DNA of 64,000 bases from Paramecium sonneborni (lineage: Eukaryota; Ciliophora; Oligohymenophorea; Peniculida; Parameciidae): NCBI GenBank assembly GCA_905182985.1, contig CAJJDN010000038.1, positions 452,258 through 516,257 on the forward strand. Reading direction: 5' to 3'. A model generated the notes under the pieces. The model was not told the origin of the DNA and searched no databases. It was given only the letters and a program-made list of their open reading frames with translations. This document shows, piece after piece, positions 33,541 to 45,306 of this stretch. The translations under genes and the position numbers were made by a program. How positions within the stretch are numbered: position 1 is the stretch's first letter; every line of letters begins with the position of its first letter.

Positions 33541-36500
33541 TCAAATTTTTGATCCAAATAAAACTACAACTAAGGAATTAAAAATATCATATTCTTCACT
33601 ATCATTGTTCTTCTCATTAGATAAGGGTAATAATAATACACTAAAATCAACAGAAGAATTACACTCATTATTATGTATATCCCAATCAAAATCTAATTTA
33701 TCTTATCTTTTATACTTAATGAGCCTGAATTAATTCAGAAGTCTTTAACACTATCGCATTAAATACTTCAGATTATAAATATAAAACTGCATCTGATGCT
33801 ATTAATCCTATTTCAGCTTCCTCAAAAGCACCAGATTTATTCCTGTTTTTTATTTGAAATCCTTATGTATTCTCAAATTCTGTATTAATCTATCTGTATA
33901 TTTCAGTCAAAGTATTTATTAATCCTAACTTCATCACTCCATCATATATCAAATTACAATGTTCTTCAGCTAGACTTTTATTGTACTAAACATTATTCAT
34001 TAATTATTATTTACATGAATGATAAAATTGCATAAATTCTATGACTACACATTTTCAAATTTTTAAATAAAGTCATCATCTGTTAATGATGAATCACTAA
34101 TCATTATGTTATATATTTACAAATCAAAAAACAAATAAAAAGTGAGAAAATCGTTTATCTTTGCAAGCTCATCTACTACTTTTACATTCTATTCTATACG
34201 CTTTTAATCAGTAAAGAAATCAAAAAAAGGAGATTACCCTGAAATCATATAATTTATTTCTCGAATCTCATAAACTGCTGTCACTGCAGATCCTAACTTA
34301 GACAATTTTACCAAAAGAGCTGCGCTTTATGAATATTTCTCGAAAAAACTGCTGTTCAATGACTGTAATATTAATTATGGAAGCAAGTAGATTATAAGAA
34401 TTATAGAAAATACCAAAATTAATCCTAATCTAGGTGGTTTATATTCCTGTTTTATTATTCTATTCAAATTTATTTTCAAATTATATGGAAATGATTAAAT
34501 AGAAACATCTTTTTCCCAAACACTCACCTCAAAATTGTAAATTTAGTATGCGTCATCATGATTTAGTAATTAAATCCACTTTTATAATTTAAAAATCTCC
34601 TTCTAAAGAGCAAATATATTTATATTTGTGAATAAACTAAATAAATCAGAGAGTGTGTACTAGTTTTGTAAAATGAAGGAAACTCCCAAACTAACTATTA
34701 GCACCTCCAAAAATACCATTTTTAAAAAAAACTTTGTTTAATCACTTTCGAATATTTAAATTCTGGTATCAACAAATATTTAAACTTCATCATTTAAATA
34801 GTCAAAATAATCATCAACTGCTATTATATTAGCCATATAATAAACGAATTCACTAGAAGAAATTACTGATAATACATTATAATAATCAATTATGGTTGTA
34901 AAATATTAGGCTTCCTAATAATAAATCAAAGCAGATTTTAATGATATATTTCTTGGAACAAGACTTAAATTTTCTTACTAATACATTTATATTTCTTAAT
35001 CATAAAAAAATTCTTAAAGATTTTAATTGTCTAATTAAGTTGTAAATGATTCTTTCAAATGGTCATAAGATTTTAATATTGAATCTAAACCAAATTACAT
35101 TTTTGAATAAGCTTATTCTTAACTAATCTCTTTAAATAAAAAGGCTAGCAGCATATAATTTACTACACAAACTTGAGCTGTAACACAATTATGAATTGGA
35201 GCCATAAAATTCCCCTTCAAAGTTAACATATCTACATCAGCATTAACTTTCTTATATTATGGTAAAAATTGTATCAAATTTATCAACTAAAATATAATAT
35301 TAATAAATAAAGCCAATAGAAATAATATTAAAATAATAGTTATTTACCTATTACGTTTACTTTCAGACAAAAATGAATTAAGCTTGTTATATTTCTAATA
35401 AAATATAGAATTATCTAAAAAACCTCTAGAAAATTTTGATGATGCTTAATCGTTATCAATTTCGTCTTTTTAATCTTTAATACTCTATTTTGAATTTTTC
35501 TGCTTCTCTTAAATAAGTTCACTATTTACATTACTAACTTCTCTACTTTTCATTGTTTAATATTATTTAATCTCACTTTACAATAACTCTTAATAAGGTT
35601 TTTCTCTTTTAGCTTAAGACAAAGGACTATTTAAATCTTCCAAAAATAACTGATTTGGAATTAAGACTACGGATTCTTAATTAAGTGCTAAACTGCATGG
35701 ATAACTTTATTCTTGGCTAAATATTTCCTAATTTAATAAAAAATCTAAATCTTCCTCTAATATCTGTAATTCTAATATACTCTTTCTTTCAACAATTTCT
35801 AAAATTATTTATGATTAATCTATTATAAAACTTCCCTTCATGAACTTTTATTTAAGATGCTGCTTATTAAAATCAATTAATTTAGTTAATTCTAATAAAA
35901 ATAAAGCTTTGGATGTTAAATTACTGTTTTTTTTGTTTATATACTTCAAAAATGTGGTTGTATAACCTATTATTTAATGCTACTTGTTTATAAATATTGA
36001 ATTAGGTTAATCTTCGTTTATTTTCAAGAAAACATAAAAGGATAATTCTGATACTAAAGAATTTTCAATATTTAACTAAAATTGAGAATAAAAATAAATA
36101 TTATCTTGTCCTCTAATTAACATATCTGATATCTTGTTTAAATATTTGCAAACTCCATTTTCTAAAAAAAGTTTTATTAAGTTTTGATGAATTTCATAAA
36201 AAGCATCTGGAAAGAGCATTTTAAATTAAAAATTTTATTCATCTTTAACTTTATATCCTAATCTTATTAAAAGACTTTAACTAAAATATTTTATTTATGT
36301 ATTTATTAGATTATCTTCAAGTTTTAGATTAAGAAAATCCATATTCTCTAAAGGATTTTATTTCAATTCTTCATTATTAAGCTAAAAATATTTAAGTAAT
36401 TCAGCCTATATTATGTTATTGAAAAATTCAACATAAAGCATTGTCAATAATTAATGAATTCGATAAGTTTTTGAGTTTATTAATTCTAATCTTAAATCTT

Positions 36501-38046
36501 ATTATATTTATAAGGAATCTTCAAGGATTTTGTAACTTTTATTAAAAATACTATTAATTTTTGAAGATTTGCCTTCTAAAAGCTGTATATAAAGAGCTTC
36601 TTTTTCTTAGAAGATTTTCATAATTTAATTTTAGCTTTTTTATATTTGAACTTTGTAATTAATAAAAGAATTTGAATTGAGTTTATCTAAATCAAAATTT
36701 TTAGTTATATTGTAATTTAATAGTTAATAAACTTCACTTTTTAAATTTATCAATTTAAGTTGTTAAATAAATGATATTACTATCTAAACTCTAACAAATT
36801 ATTTGTTTACCTCAGAATAAAAAAATGACTCTCTGAAATTATGAATCAAAATTAAAGTTTCTGTGTATTACATTTATGATAATTTTATTAGAATATATTT
36901 GTAATACCAAAAGGCTTTTTTATTTTTTCTGGATTTAATGATTTTATTGTTGAAAAGAATTAATTCAGAGTGAAAAGGATCATTATTATAGGTAGATAAT
37001 TATTTATACATTAAAGTTTCAAATTTTTCTGATTTCAAATTTTTGTATTAATTTTCATTCAGTAAAAGAAGGTTATTAAATATTTCTTCTATTGTTCTAT
37101 TTTTTTCATAAATTATTTTGGTTGAATGTTTTGAGTAATGAACTATTAGATTTAGAAACAATGGACACAACACAAATAATAAGGCGATTCTATATTCTTT
37201 ATAAGTAGTTTAAATAACAAAAAAGTATGATAAATTATTAAAAAAACAATATGTGAGTAATAATAATACTAAAGTATTTAAGTAAGTGACTTTTTTCTGA
37301 CATTCTTAATAAATATAAAATCCAAATATAAATAAATTCATAATAAGAGAAAGTGTTTTTGGCAAATCTCCTTTTTCATGATTTAAATATAAATCTATAA
37401 CCACTAAAATCATATTAAGATATTATCCAATTGACAAAATATTAAAATGAATAGGAGAACTTGGAAAATGAATTGATTCTGAACACATCAAAGTTAGTAG
37501 TATAAACAGTAATTTACAAAATAGGAAAAAAATTGAAAAAGTGAGCATTTAAATTGAATCTGGTAAATTTAATGTTGCTTCTCGAATAGATAACATGAAA
37601 AGATCTAACTCATAAAGTGATATAGTGTATAAATGTACCTGAAAAATAATTGATAGTATTTTTTCATTATTATTATGAATTCCTTTAAACTTTAACTTTG
37701 ATTGTTATGTTTTCTTAATCCTAACTTCTTCCATCCATTATAAGAAAAAATCAACAATAATCAAAGTTATCAGAAGTGATGGTATAATAAAAGCATATTA
37801 TCTGAATCCTTTGTATTTGAATAAATAATTATAAGGTCTCCATATTTAGCCATAATACTAAAATAAATTTAGCAAGTTTATTTATGTTTGATAATCCGAA
37901 GCATTTTCCTAATTTTATTATAGTAAGCATATAAGTTAAGAGTAGTAAACAATAAATAAGAGAGAAACGACAGTTTCTGATTCTATTTTCACTTTATGAT
38001 GCTTATTTAAGAAATGGCTTAAAACATAGTGATAAAATTATATCAT
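33541..38046 (-). CDS. large multi-transmembrane protein with a possible PAS-like core
   Basis: About 1,480 residues reading leftward. The N-terminal part holds a series of hydrophobic spans (FIIPSLLITLIIVDFFL, MLTFSIFFLFCKLLFILLTL, LSLIMNLFIFGFYIY, YRIALLFVLCPLFLNLIV). A ~700-residue cytosolic region follows with YKILEDSLQIQQDLRLELIN, PDAFYEIHQN and a possible PAS-like edge (NKQHQIIGYTTTFLKY), then a charged Gln/Glu/Ser-rich linker. A second membrane/extracellular half follows, with spans near LILVFSIILIIYLLPQLIL and NLYS/Asn-rich loops. It ends DIFNSLVVVLFGSKI. Large proteins of this two-half plan are common in ciliates; the PAS assignment is tentative. Some exon joins in the distal half were not resolved. 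The start at 38046 could be replaced by Mets up to ~90 nt upstream. Confidence 0.8.
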
Positions 38047-38326
38047 TAAATTAATTAAAATAATCACCTTACTAATGAAAGAAACTAATAAAAAAATCTA
38101 TATAAACATTATCATAAGAATTTAATAAATAATTTTTTGAATTTTATATTTTTATATGAAAACTCCATCCATTTAGCTTGTCAATTACAGTATTCTAGGG
38201 CTAAATAAATTAAAAGGATACAGAACAATTTTATTTTATTCATTTAATCTATAATATTAAGAAAGAGTTTCTTAAAAAAAATTATATTATAAAAAAAAAA
38301 AAACATAAGAAAATCATAAATTTTGA

Positions 38327-39139
38327 ATGACAGTGAAAGTTGTAATTTTGTTAGGTTTAATTATAATTGTTACTTGGTAATTAGTGGTTAGATGCACTTG
38401 CTAATAGATATTTTGGGAAGAAGAATGTATATTAGGTGGATGCTTTTGGAAAAATGAAATTTGTATTTAAATAAATTGTGAAAACAGAATTAGTGAATCA
38501 GAATGCAATTAAACCACAACAACTGATGATTGGAATCCTAATTGTAAATGGGTTGATTAAAAATGTTATGATATTGATTCATACAAGTGTGATGATACTT
38601 GTGAAAATTCTTCAGTATGTGAGGCTGATGACACTGGTGCTTGTGAAAAAAAATATATTTTAGATAGAAAGCATTGTTCAGATTTTTCAACAAACAATTG
38701 TAATCAATAGTTAAGTACTTATGAATTTTGTGAAAAACATGATCATGCATGTACTTCCGTAACATTTGAAACAAAATGTATTGAAATTCTTACAGAAAAA
38801 GCATGCAATGGATTAGGTTGTTATTGGGATACTAAAAATACTAAATCAAAATGTAACCCAAAGGATTGTCTCTATTTTGATCAACCAAATTGTCAATGGA
38901 CTATAAATGGAGAGAGAAAATTCACATTTTGTAATTGGAATGAGACAAGAGCATTTTGTTAAGAATCCAATAATACTACACCCTTTATTAATATCTCTAG
39001 ATGCAGTTTAGATTCAAATTTTATCTATCATTTCGATAATAGTACTGGAATTCAAGAATGTTAAGCATGCGTTGATCCAGCAGAATTATATTCTCAATTG
39101 TTTTAGATTCTTTCATTAACAATCATAACTCTTTATTGA
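38327..39139 (+). CDS. Cys-rich GPI-type surface protein (immobilisation-antigen-like)
   Basis: Intronless, 270 residues. A signal peptide (MTVKVVILLGLIIIVTW) is followed by ~40 cysteines in irregular repeats of the kind C-x-W/Y-x-x-x-x-x-C, for example CNGLGCYWDTKNTKSKC, LYFDQPNCQWTINGER and DPNCKW-like blocks, rich in Thr/Asn. It ends in a short hydrophobic tail (LYSQLFQILSLTIITLY) after a small-residue region, as in GPI anchors. Cys periodicity with Trp after Cys is characteristic of Paramecium surface antigens, but this protein is roughly a tenth of their size, so it is better seen as a small relative. The reading frame is intact, unlike many neighbours, perhaps because Cys-rich coding has few long A/T runs. 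Confidence 0.88.
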
Positions 39140-40463
39140 TTTAATTGCATTAATTATATTAGATTTTTCATATATATTAAGTTCTATTTATTAAATTAAT
39201 TTGATTTAACATCATACTATTTTTCTATTGATTTCAAACTTAAAGACAAATTCTAAAAATTATTCAAAATTTATTTATCATTATTTCACATTCTGAATCT
39301 AATATTCAATAAGAATAAATTATAATAAATGATATTAATTATCTTAATAATAAAAAATCAGTTGAAATTACAATTTCTTAAACAAGCGAAAGCTTAAAAT
39401 TATTCTGAATTAATTATAATTATTAATTTTGAATTTTTTGCTGATATAATATACTAAATTTATAATATATAATTCCTTTAAAGACAAAACCAAAGTTGTT
39501 AAAATAAGGAATATGATATAATTTAATAGAGAAAAATAAATATAATCTATCTTATAAATTTATTTTAAGTATGATATTAGTCAATAATATAATATGACTA
39601 TTTAAGAAATTAGGAATAGATTTATAATTCTAATATTTTTTAAAAGGGAATACTGTAGCCATAAACAAATCACAATATATAGTGGAGAGAATAATTAAAT
39701 TCTAAGTCTATCCTGATAAATTTGATAAAATTAATGAGGAGTTCCTGAAAGAAATCCTTGTTATAATTTTAGATTTAAATTTTTGTATTCTTTTACTTCT
39801 ATTTTTCTAACATAACTTTTTTAACTTTTTTGCAATTCAACAAAAATGATTGTTGTAGTCTTGCATTTATTTCACAAAAATACAACCTAATAAATAATTC
39901 GTATAAAGTGCACTCTAGATATGTTTTTTAGCTTTGCTATCATAAATTAGTAACTTTCAGTTATTATTCTATACATGGCTTATCTATAAATTTCACTTAA
40001 TTGAGTTCTTTTTTAGAAACTTAAATACATTAATTATCTTTTTTGGTATTTCAAATTTAATTTTTAAATATAGGTTTTTGGTCCTTATAATTGAAATGAA
40101 AAGAATAAATAAAAAGTATATTTCCATTTTGTTCATTCCATATATTCATGATAAAATTGATGTAATTTAATGATTTTATATTAGACAATAATGTGATGTA
40201 TGCTTGCCTACTATTTTTATAATTAAATGTATTAATGTGAATATCTGTTTTTTTCTTTTTAATTTTACTAATTAATTTAAAATGTATATAAAATATCTAG
40301 AGTATTCAATACTTCAAAGTAAAAGATAGATATTCTTATAAAAATAATTTTGGAAAGTCTTCAAAATTATATAGAGTTAAATATGAAATTTGATTTGATT
40401 AATAAAAAGAAGAGTATGAAAATAGATTAATTTATTTATTTTATATATTATATTTGAAGTATA
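39140..40463. other. 1.3-kb AT-rich intergenic region with a coding-like remnant
   Basis: Mostly non-coding. Between about 39600 and 39850 one + frame reads LKGNTVAINKSQYIVERIIK and then YPDKFDKINEEFLKEIL before running out into hydrophobic low-quality text and a TGA. No start or intron makes it a full gene, so it may be a relic. The rest shows only poly(A/T)-rich sequence and presumably the Tubby promoter. Confidence 0.45.
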
Positions 40464-41565
40464 ATGCAACAATCCTCACCTAAAAGATTAAATGAAAAAG
40501 TAATATAATTTTAATAATAATATATAGAGAGGTTCAATAATAAAGTAACCTAATGATTCACCAACAATAAGTCCATCCTAATTGATAAAAATGAATTCAA
40601 TTGATTTACAAAATCAAAATCCTTTAGAAATTAAGATGGTACTGGTTGTCTATAAATGAAGTTTAAAGTAGAAAGATAGAATCCAAGGACAGGTAATTTG
40701 ATAGCAGAAGATCATGAAGATGATATTTCATATTAAGGAGATATTCCAAAAAAATTAGAATAAAAATAAAAGAGCGAACTTTAAAAAGAATATTAAATGT
40801 CTAAGGTTGATTAATAAAGAGATTCTTATAGTCCAGATAAATCTATGACTAATTCTTTAATAATAAGTGCTTATCCAAGTATCTTGTCGAACTTTGAGTT
40901 TTAATAATAATCTACATTTCTTATTTCACCAATATAACAATAAGGAATTGTTTAGTGTGCTTTTTAGATTAACAAATCAGGATTTAATACTTTTAGACCA
41001 AAATTTTATTTTCTGAAAGATAATTAATGTTTTATGGCAGCGAAAAAGGTTGGAGATAAATATTTGATTAGTACAGATAAGGAAATTATTGAAAGAAAAT
41101 CTCCTTAGTTTATTGGATAAGTCAGTTGTAAAAAAAATAATAAATATTATTTTTATGATACAGGATTGAATCCTAAGAGAAAAAAGGAACCATTTAGAAA
41201 ATGTTTAGGAGAATTAAAGATTTGTGCAATTCCAAAATCAAATGAACCTAGATAACAATGCGTATTAAATTTATAATAATTTATAGTTTAAATTTGATAT
41301 TGATTCAAATAATGAATTTGTTAATAGAAAACCAAAATGGGATCCAAAATTTTAGACTTTTATTCTTAATTTTTATGAGAGAGTTAAAATGTCTTCTATT
41401 AAAAATTTTTAAATAATTTTGAAAGATGAAATGCCTGAAAAAATATATCTATAATTTGGAAAATGGGATAAACACTATTTTAATTTAGATATTTCAGCAC
41501 CATTTAGTCCTTTGATTGCATTTATGATTGCATTAAGTAATTATGATCAAAAATTACAAGTTTGA
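40464..41565 (+). CDS. Tubby-like protein
   Basis: Tubby-domain proteins bind PI(4,5)P2 and, in many eukaryotes, deliver membrane proteins to cilia, which suits a ciliate. Two introns (40500-40527, 41262-41286). After a ~150-residue disordered N-terminus the tubby domain begins around QQGIVQCAFQINKSGFNTFR. It continues PKFYFLKDNQCFMAAKKVGD and GLNPKRKKEP, and ends with the family signature: NRKPKWDPKFQTFILNF, RVKMSSIKNFQIIL, LQFGKWDKHYFNLDI, SAPFSPLIAFMIALSNYDQK (family: PLQAFAIALSSFDGKL). Restoring one T at 40623-40625 makes the whole gene 350 codons in one frame. The C-terminus lacks the usual extra residues after the final strand, stopping at QV. Confidence 0.95.
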
Positions 41566-41615
41566 GTACATCATTTTATTTTTTAATATAATATATTATA
41601 TTATTATTTGGTCTT

Positions 41616-43261
41616 ATGAATGGAATTGTGAAGTATAAAATCATTTAATTAGTTCTTATGAATTGTAGCAAATTAGAACAAAGTCCCAAGATAATTTGAA
41701 ATCAGTAATTTGAAATGAAAAATTTAGATAATGGTTTTGATAACAATACTAAGTGGATTTTGCTTTTTATAGAATGCTCATTTAATATTTAAATGGGATT
41801 ATAAAATAACTATAATATACTGCTGTGTATCCTCTTTCACAATAATGGTCTAAAGATTACTTAAAAGTCGAAGGTATAAAATTGTTTATTTTTAAGTATT
41901 TCCCAACACTGTTGTTTTAATATTTTCGAAAGTTTACTTCTTATATCATATTTACTCTCTTTGGTGTATTATATAGAGATAGAGAAAGTGAATATTAATT
42001 TCATTTCTTATGCTCAACTAGTTTTACAATTTTTGATTCTAGCTGTCACAGTTCTTGCTAATAGAAGTACAACTGAAAATGATGGCCCAGATTAATCATT
42101 TTAGATTTAAGAGATTGTAATTATTATTAAGAATTTATATAGTTAATTGCAGCATTTAAAAGTATAAGTGCCCTCCAACTTGTTTTTATAAGTTTAAGAT
42201 TAACTCAATAAATAACTTGGGGATGGATCTAAACTTTAATTATTATATGGTTTCTGTTAGGATTGGCATTTGTAATTGCTGTATGTTTGTTTATTGATGT
42301 ACTACAAAAATGCAGAAATAAATCAGATGGAATAGAAGAAGATAAAAAATAAATCATTAGTAAAAATAAAATACATAGTAGTTTAAGGAGGAATTTGGTT
42401 AAATATGGTTGCATTTGGAGTCACACTATTACCATTTGCAACTTTCTTTGGATGTGCCTTAAATTATGATTTTGAAATTCTGTAGTTAAATTAATATGCA
42501 TTTGGATTAACTATTCTGTATTATCTACTATAATTAGCATATTATCATAAGTTTAAATAACAATTAATGTATATCTTAGATATTATTAATATAGCGATTA
42601 TTTTTTATACTATGATATTGCTTAAAGTAATTTTTATATAGATTAATAATTACAATAAATATAACAAAATTAATAACAAGTAGAAAATAGAATATAACTT
42701 AAAATGAAAAAAACACATAAGATAAGTATATCAAAAGTTCCTTAATTTATGGTAAAACTATCATAAACATATTATAAATGTGCATAACATGCTGATTAAT
42801 CACATTTATCATCTATGATATAATAAAATAAATAAAATTAAAAGAATAATTATTAAGAAAATGATAATGATAATGATCAATCTAAAAGATTTGATTTATT
42901 GTTATCTAGTCCTAGATAAAGATTGGAAATAAGTTAAAGTATAGGATAAGATTTAACAAGTCGTAATCTTGATAAAAAGAAATTTGATGATTAATCTTCA
43001 ATAAAGTAAAATAAATAAGAACAATAAAATTAAAATTCTTAGAAACTTTGTTTAGTATGTTATGAAAAAGAAAGTAATATGATAAATATGCCATGTGGTC
43101 ATGGAGGTTTTTGTAAAGAGTGCTGTGAGTAATTGTTAAGTAAAAGTGAACTTTGTTACTTATGTAGAAAACCAGTAACTCATAGTTTATAGATACAAGA
43201 AATTTAAAATAGAGAGAGTTTAGTAGAAGTTATTGAAGTTTTGGAATAATAAAATTAATGA
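41616..43261 (+). CDS. multi-TM RING-finger protein (probable E3 ligase)
   Basis: Probable membrane-bound ubiquitin ligase. The N-terminal third reads TAVYPLSQQWSKDYLKVEG, then several membrane spans: YFRKFTSYIIFTLFGVLY, YAQLVLQFLILAVTVLA, ALQLVFISLRL, TLIIIWFLLGLAFVIAVCLF, VAFGVTLLPFATFFGCAL, FGLTILYYLLQLAYY, IAIIFYTMILLKVIF. A long Gln/Asn-rich cytosolic linker ends in a RING-type finger: CLVCYEKESNMINMPCGHGG followed by FCKECCEQLL and CYLCRKP, matching C-x2-C...C-x-H-x3-C-x2-C...C-x2-C. Clear introns lie near 42115-42140 and 42359-42380. The frame needs one-base changes near 41995, at A run 42701-42704 and in the poorly resolved first 150 nt, so the exact start is uncertain. Confidence 0.83.
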
Positions 43262-43552
43262 ATAAAATTGATGTTAATTGTATCATCCATCTTATTTGAG
43301 TTTTTTATTTTGATCAATTTTGATCCTTTTGTTTTTTTTAACTGAGGCTCAAAAATTAATATAATTAGCATTCAAACGGCAGCATGAGATTTTGAAATAT
43401 AAAAATAAATTTATTATCTTTTGATCTGTTTTTTAATGGTACAAAAATCAGATAATGAAATTTAAATTCACTTGCTTTAGTGTTTTACTATATATCTATA
43501 GTATAGAATCAAATTAAATGATGATCATATTAATATAAAAATTTATTCTTAT
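43262..43552. other. intergenic spacer before the CDPK gene
   Basis: About 290 bp of AT-rich sequence with no coding frame, repeat or RNA gene recognised. It probably holds the CDPK promoter. Confidence 0.5.
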
Positions 43553-45272
43553 ATGGGAAATGCATGTTGCCATAACTAAGAGATATATTAACATTAATTC
43601 TAGAATAATAATTCATAAATCATGACAACTATCTTAAAATAAAATGATATTTGGGATTCATCTTAAAATGATGATGATGATGATAATATTTCTTCTATTA
43701 AACAATATATAACTCCCAGTGCTGCATCAAAAGTTGATTTAGATTTCTCTTAAGATACTAATTAATCAAAAATGAAATAAACTATATAATTACAAAGTAC
43801 TAGGAAATCAGTCAAGATAAGTTATAATAATTTTGTAACCATGAAACAAGGAGAATGGATTGAATAATATACTATACTTAAAAATTAGGATAAGGAAGTT
43901 ATGGAAGTGTTTGGTTAGGATAACATAAAAAAACAGGTATTTTGAGAGCAATGAAATAAATTAAAAAAGACTCATTAATATTTGAAGATCAATAAAGAAT
44001 GTTATCTGAGCTTAATATCTTAAAATCTTTAGATCATCCTAATATTGTTCGTGTTTTTGAAAGCTTTTAAGAAGATGATTAATATATAATTGCTACTGAG
44101 TATTTTAGTTATTTTATTAAGATATCTTCCAGGAGGAGAATTATTTGAACGTATTAAAAAACTCTAATGTTTTAGTGAGAAAATGGCAGCTGATTATATT
44201 AAATAAATATTATAAGCTGTTAGTTACTGTCATGAAAAATAAATTGTTCATAGGTTAATTTATATTTTAAAGCTTCTAGAGATTTAAAACCAGAAAATAT
44301 CTTATTAAGTGGTTCAGGAGAAGAAATTAAAGTTATAGATTTTGGAACTTCCAGATATTTTACAATAAATAATAATATGAATAAAAGATTAGGTACTCCT
44401 TATTATATTGCACCTGAAGTTTTAGATGGAAAATATAATGAAAAAGTAGATATTTGGTCATGTGGTGTTATTTTATATATTTTCTTATGTGGATATCCTC
44501 CTTTTACAGGAAAATCTGATAATGAAATATTTGCAAAAGTAAGAAATGCCAGATTAATATTTGATAAAGATGATTGGTCAACTGTTTCTAGAGATGCTAT
44601 AGATTTAATTGTTAAAATGTTAAATATTGACGCAAAAAAAAGATTCTCTGCTTAATAAGCTCTTTAACATCCTTGGGTTTAAAAAAATGCTAAATAAGAA
44701 ATTATATCTTTGTAATTATTAAATAACATACAAAAATTTTATGTAATTTTTTTATATGCTAAATTTAGGTCAAAAATAATTTTCAAAAAGCTATCATGAC
44801 TTTTATGGTTAATTAAACTTTACAAAACTAAGAAATTAGTGAATTAAAAGCAACATTTAATGCTTTAGATTAAAATCATGATGGAAATTTGAATAAATTA
44901 GAATTAATAGCTGGTTATTAAGAAATATTAAAAAGTAAAGAATAAGCTGAAGATAAAGTAAATCAAATTTTAGATGCACTTGATTTAAATCATTCAAATT
45001 TAATAGATTATTCAGAATTTATTATGGGTGCAATGACATTTGAAAAATTAGTTTCGATTGAAAGAATTAAATAATCATTTCGAATGTTAGATACAGTATT
45101 TAATAAATTTATTATTTAGAATGGAGATGGTTATATATCTAAAGAAGAATTAGAAGATAGTATGGGATTTTTAGAAACTGAAATATGGGAATAGTTTTTA
45201 AGTGATTGTGACTTAAATAAAGACGGAAAAATATCAGAAGAAGAATTCACTAAGATGTTAGTTACTTTATGA
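43553..45272 (+). CDS. calcium-dependent protein kinase (CDPK), canonical
   Basis: Ca2+-activated Ser/Thr kinase. MGNACC is a strong myristoylation/palmitoylation start, so it is probably membrane-attached. Four introns (44100-44121 ending AAG, 44254-44279, 44743-44768, 45096-45119); one A added at run 43880-43884 gives exactly 541 codons. Kinase motifs are complete: glycine loop KLGQGSYGSVWLG, AMK lysine, IVHRDLKPENILL, KVIDFGTSRYF, GTPYYIAPEVLDGKY, DIWSCGVILYIFLCGYPPF. The autoinhibitory junction is followed by four EF-hands: DQNHDGNLNKLE, DLNHSNLIDYSE (weak, loop lacks the usual Asp/Gly), DTNGDGYISKEE and DLNKDGKISEEE. The last intron is a stopless multiple of three inside EF-hand 3; retention would disrupt that loop. 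Contrast with the divergent CDPK at 23886-25478. Confidence 0.97.
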
Positions 45273-45306
45273 TTTGATATATTAATTAATAAACAAATAA
45301 TTTCCT

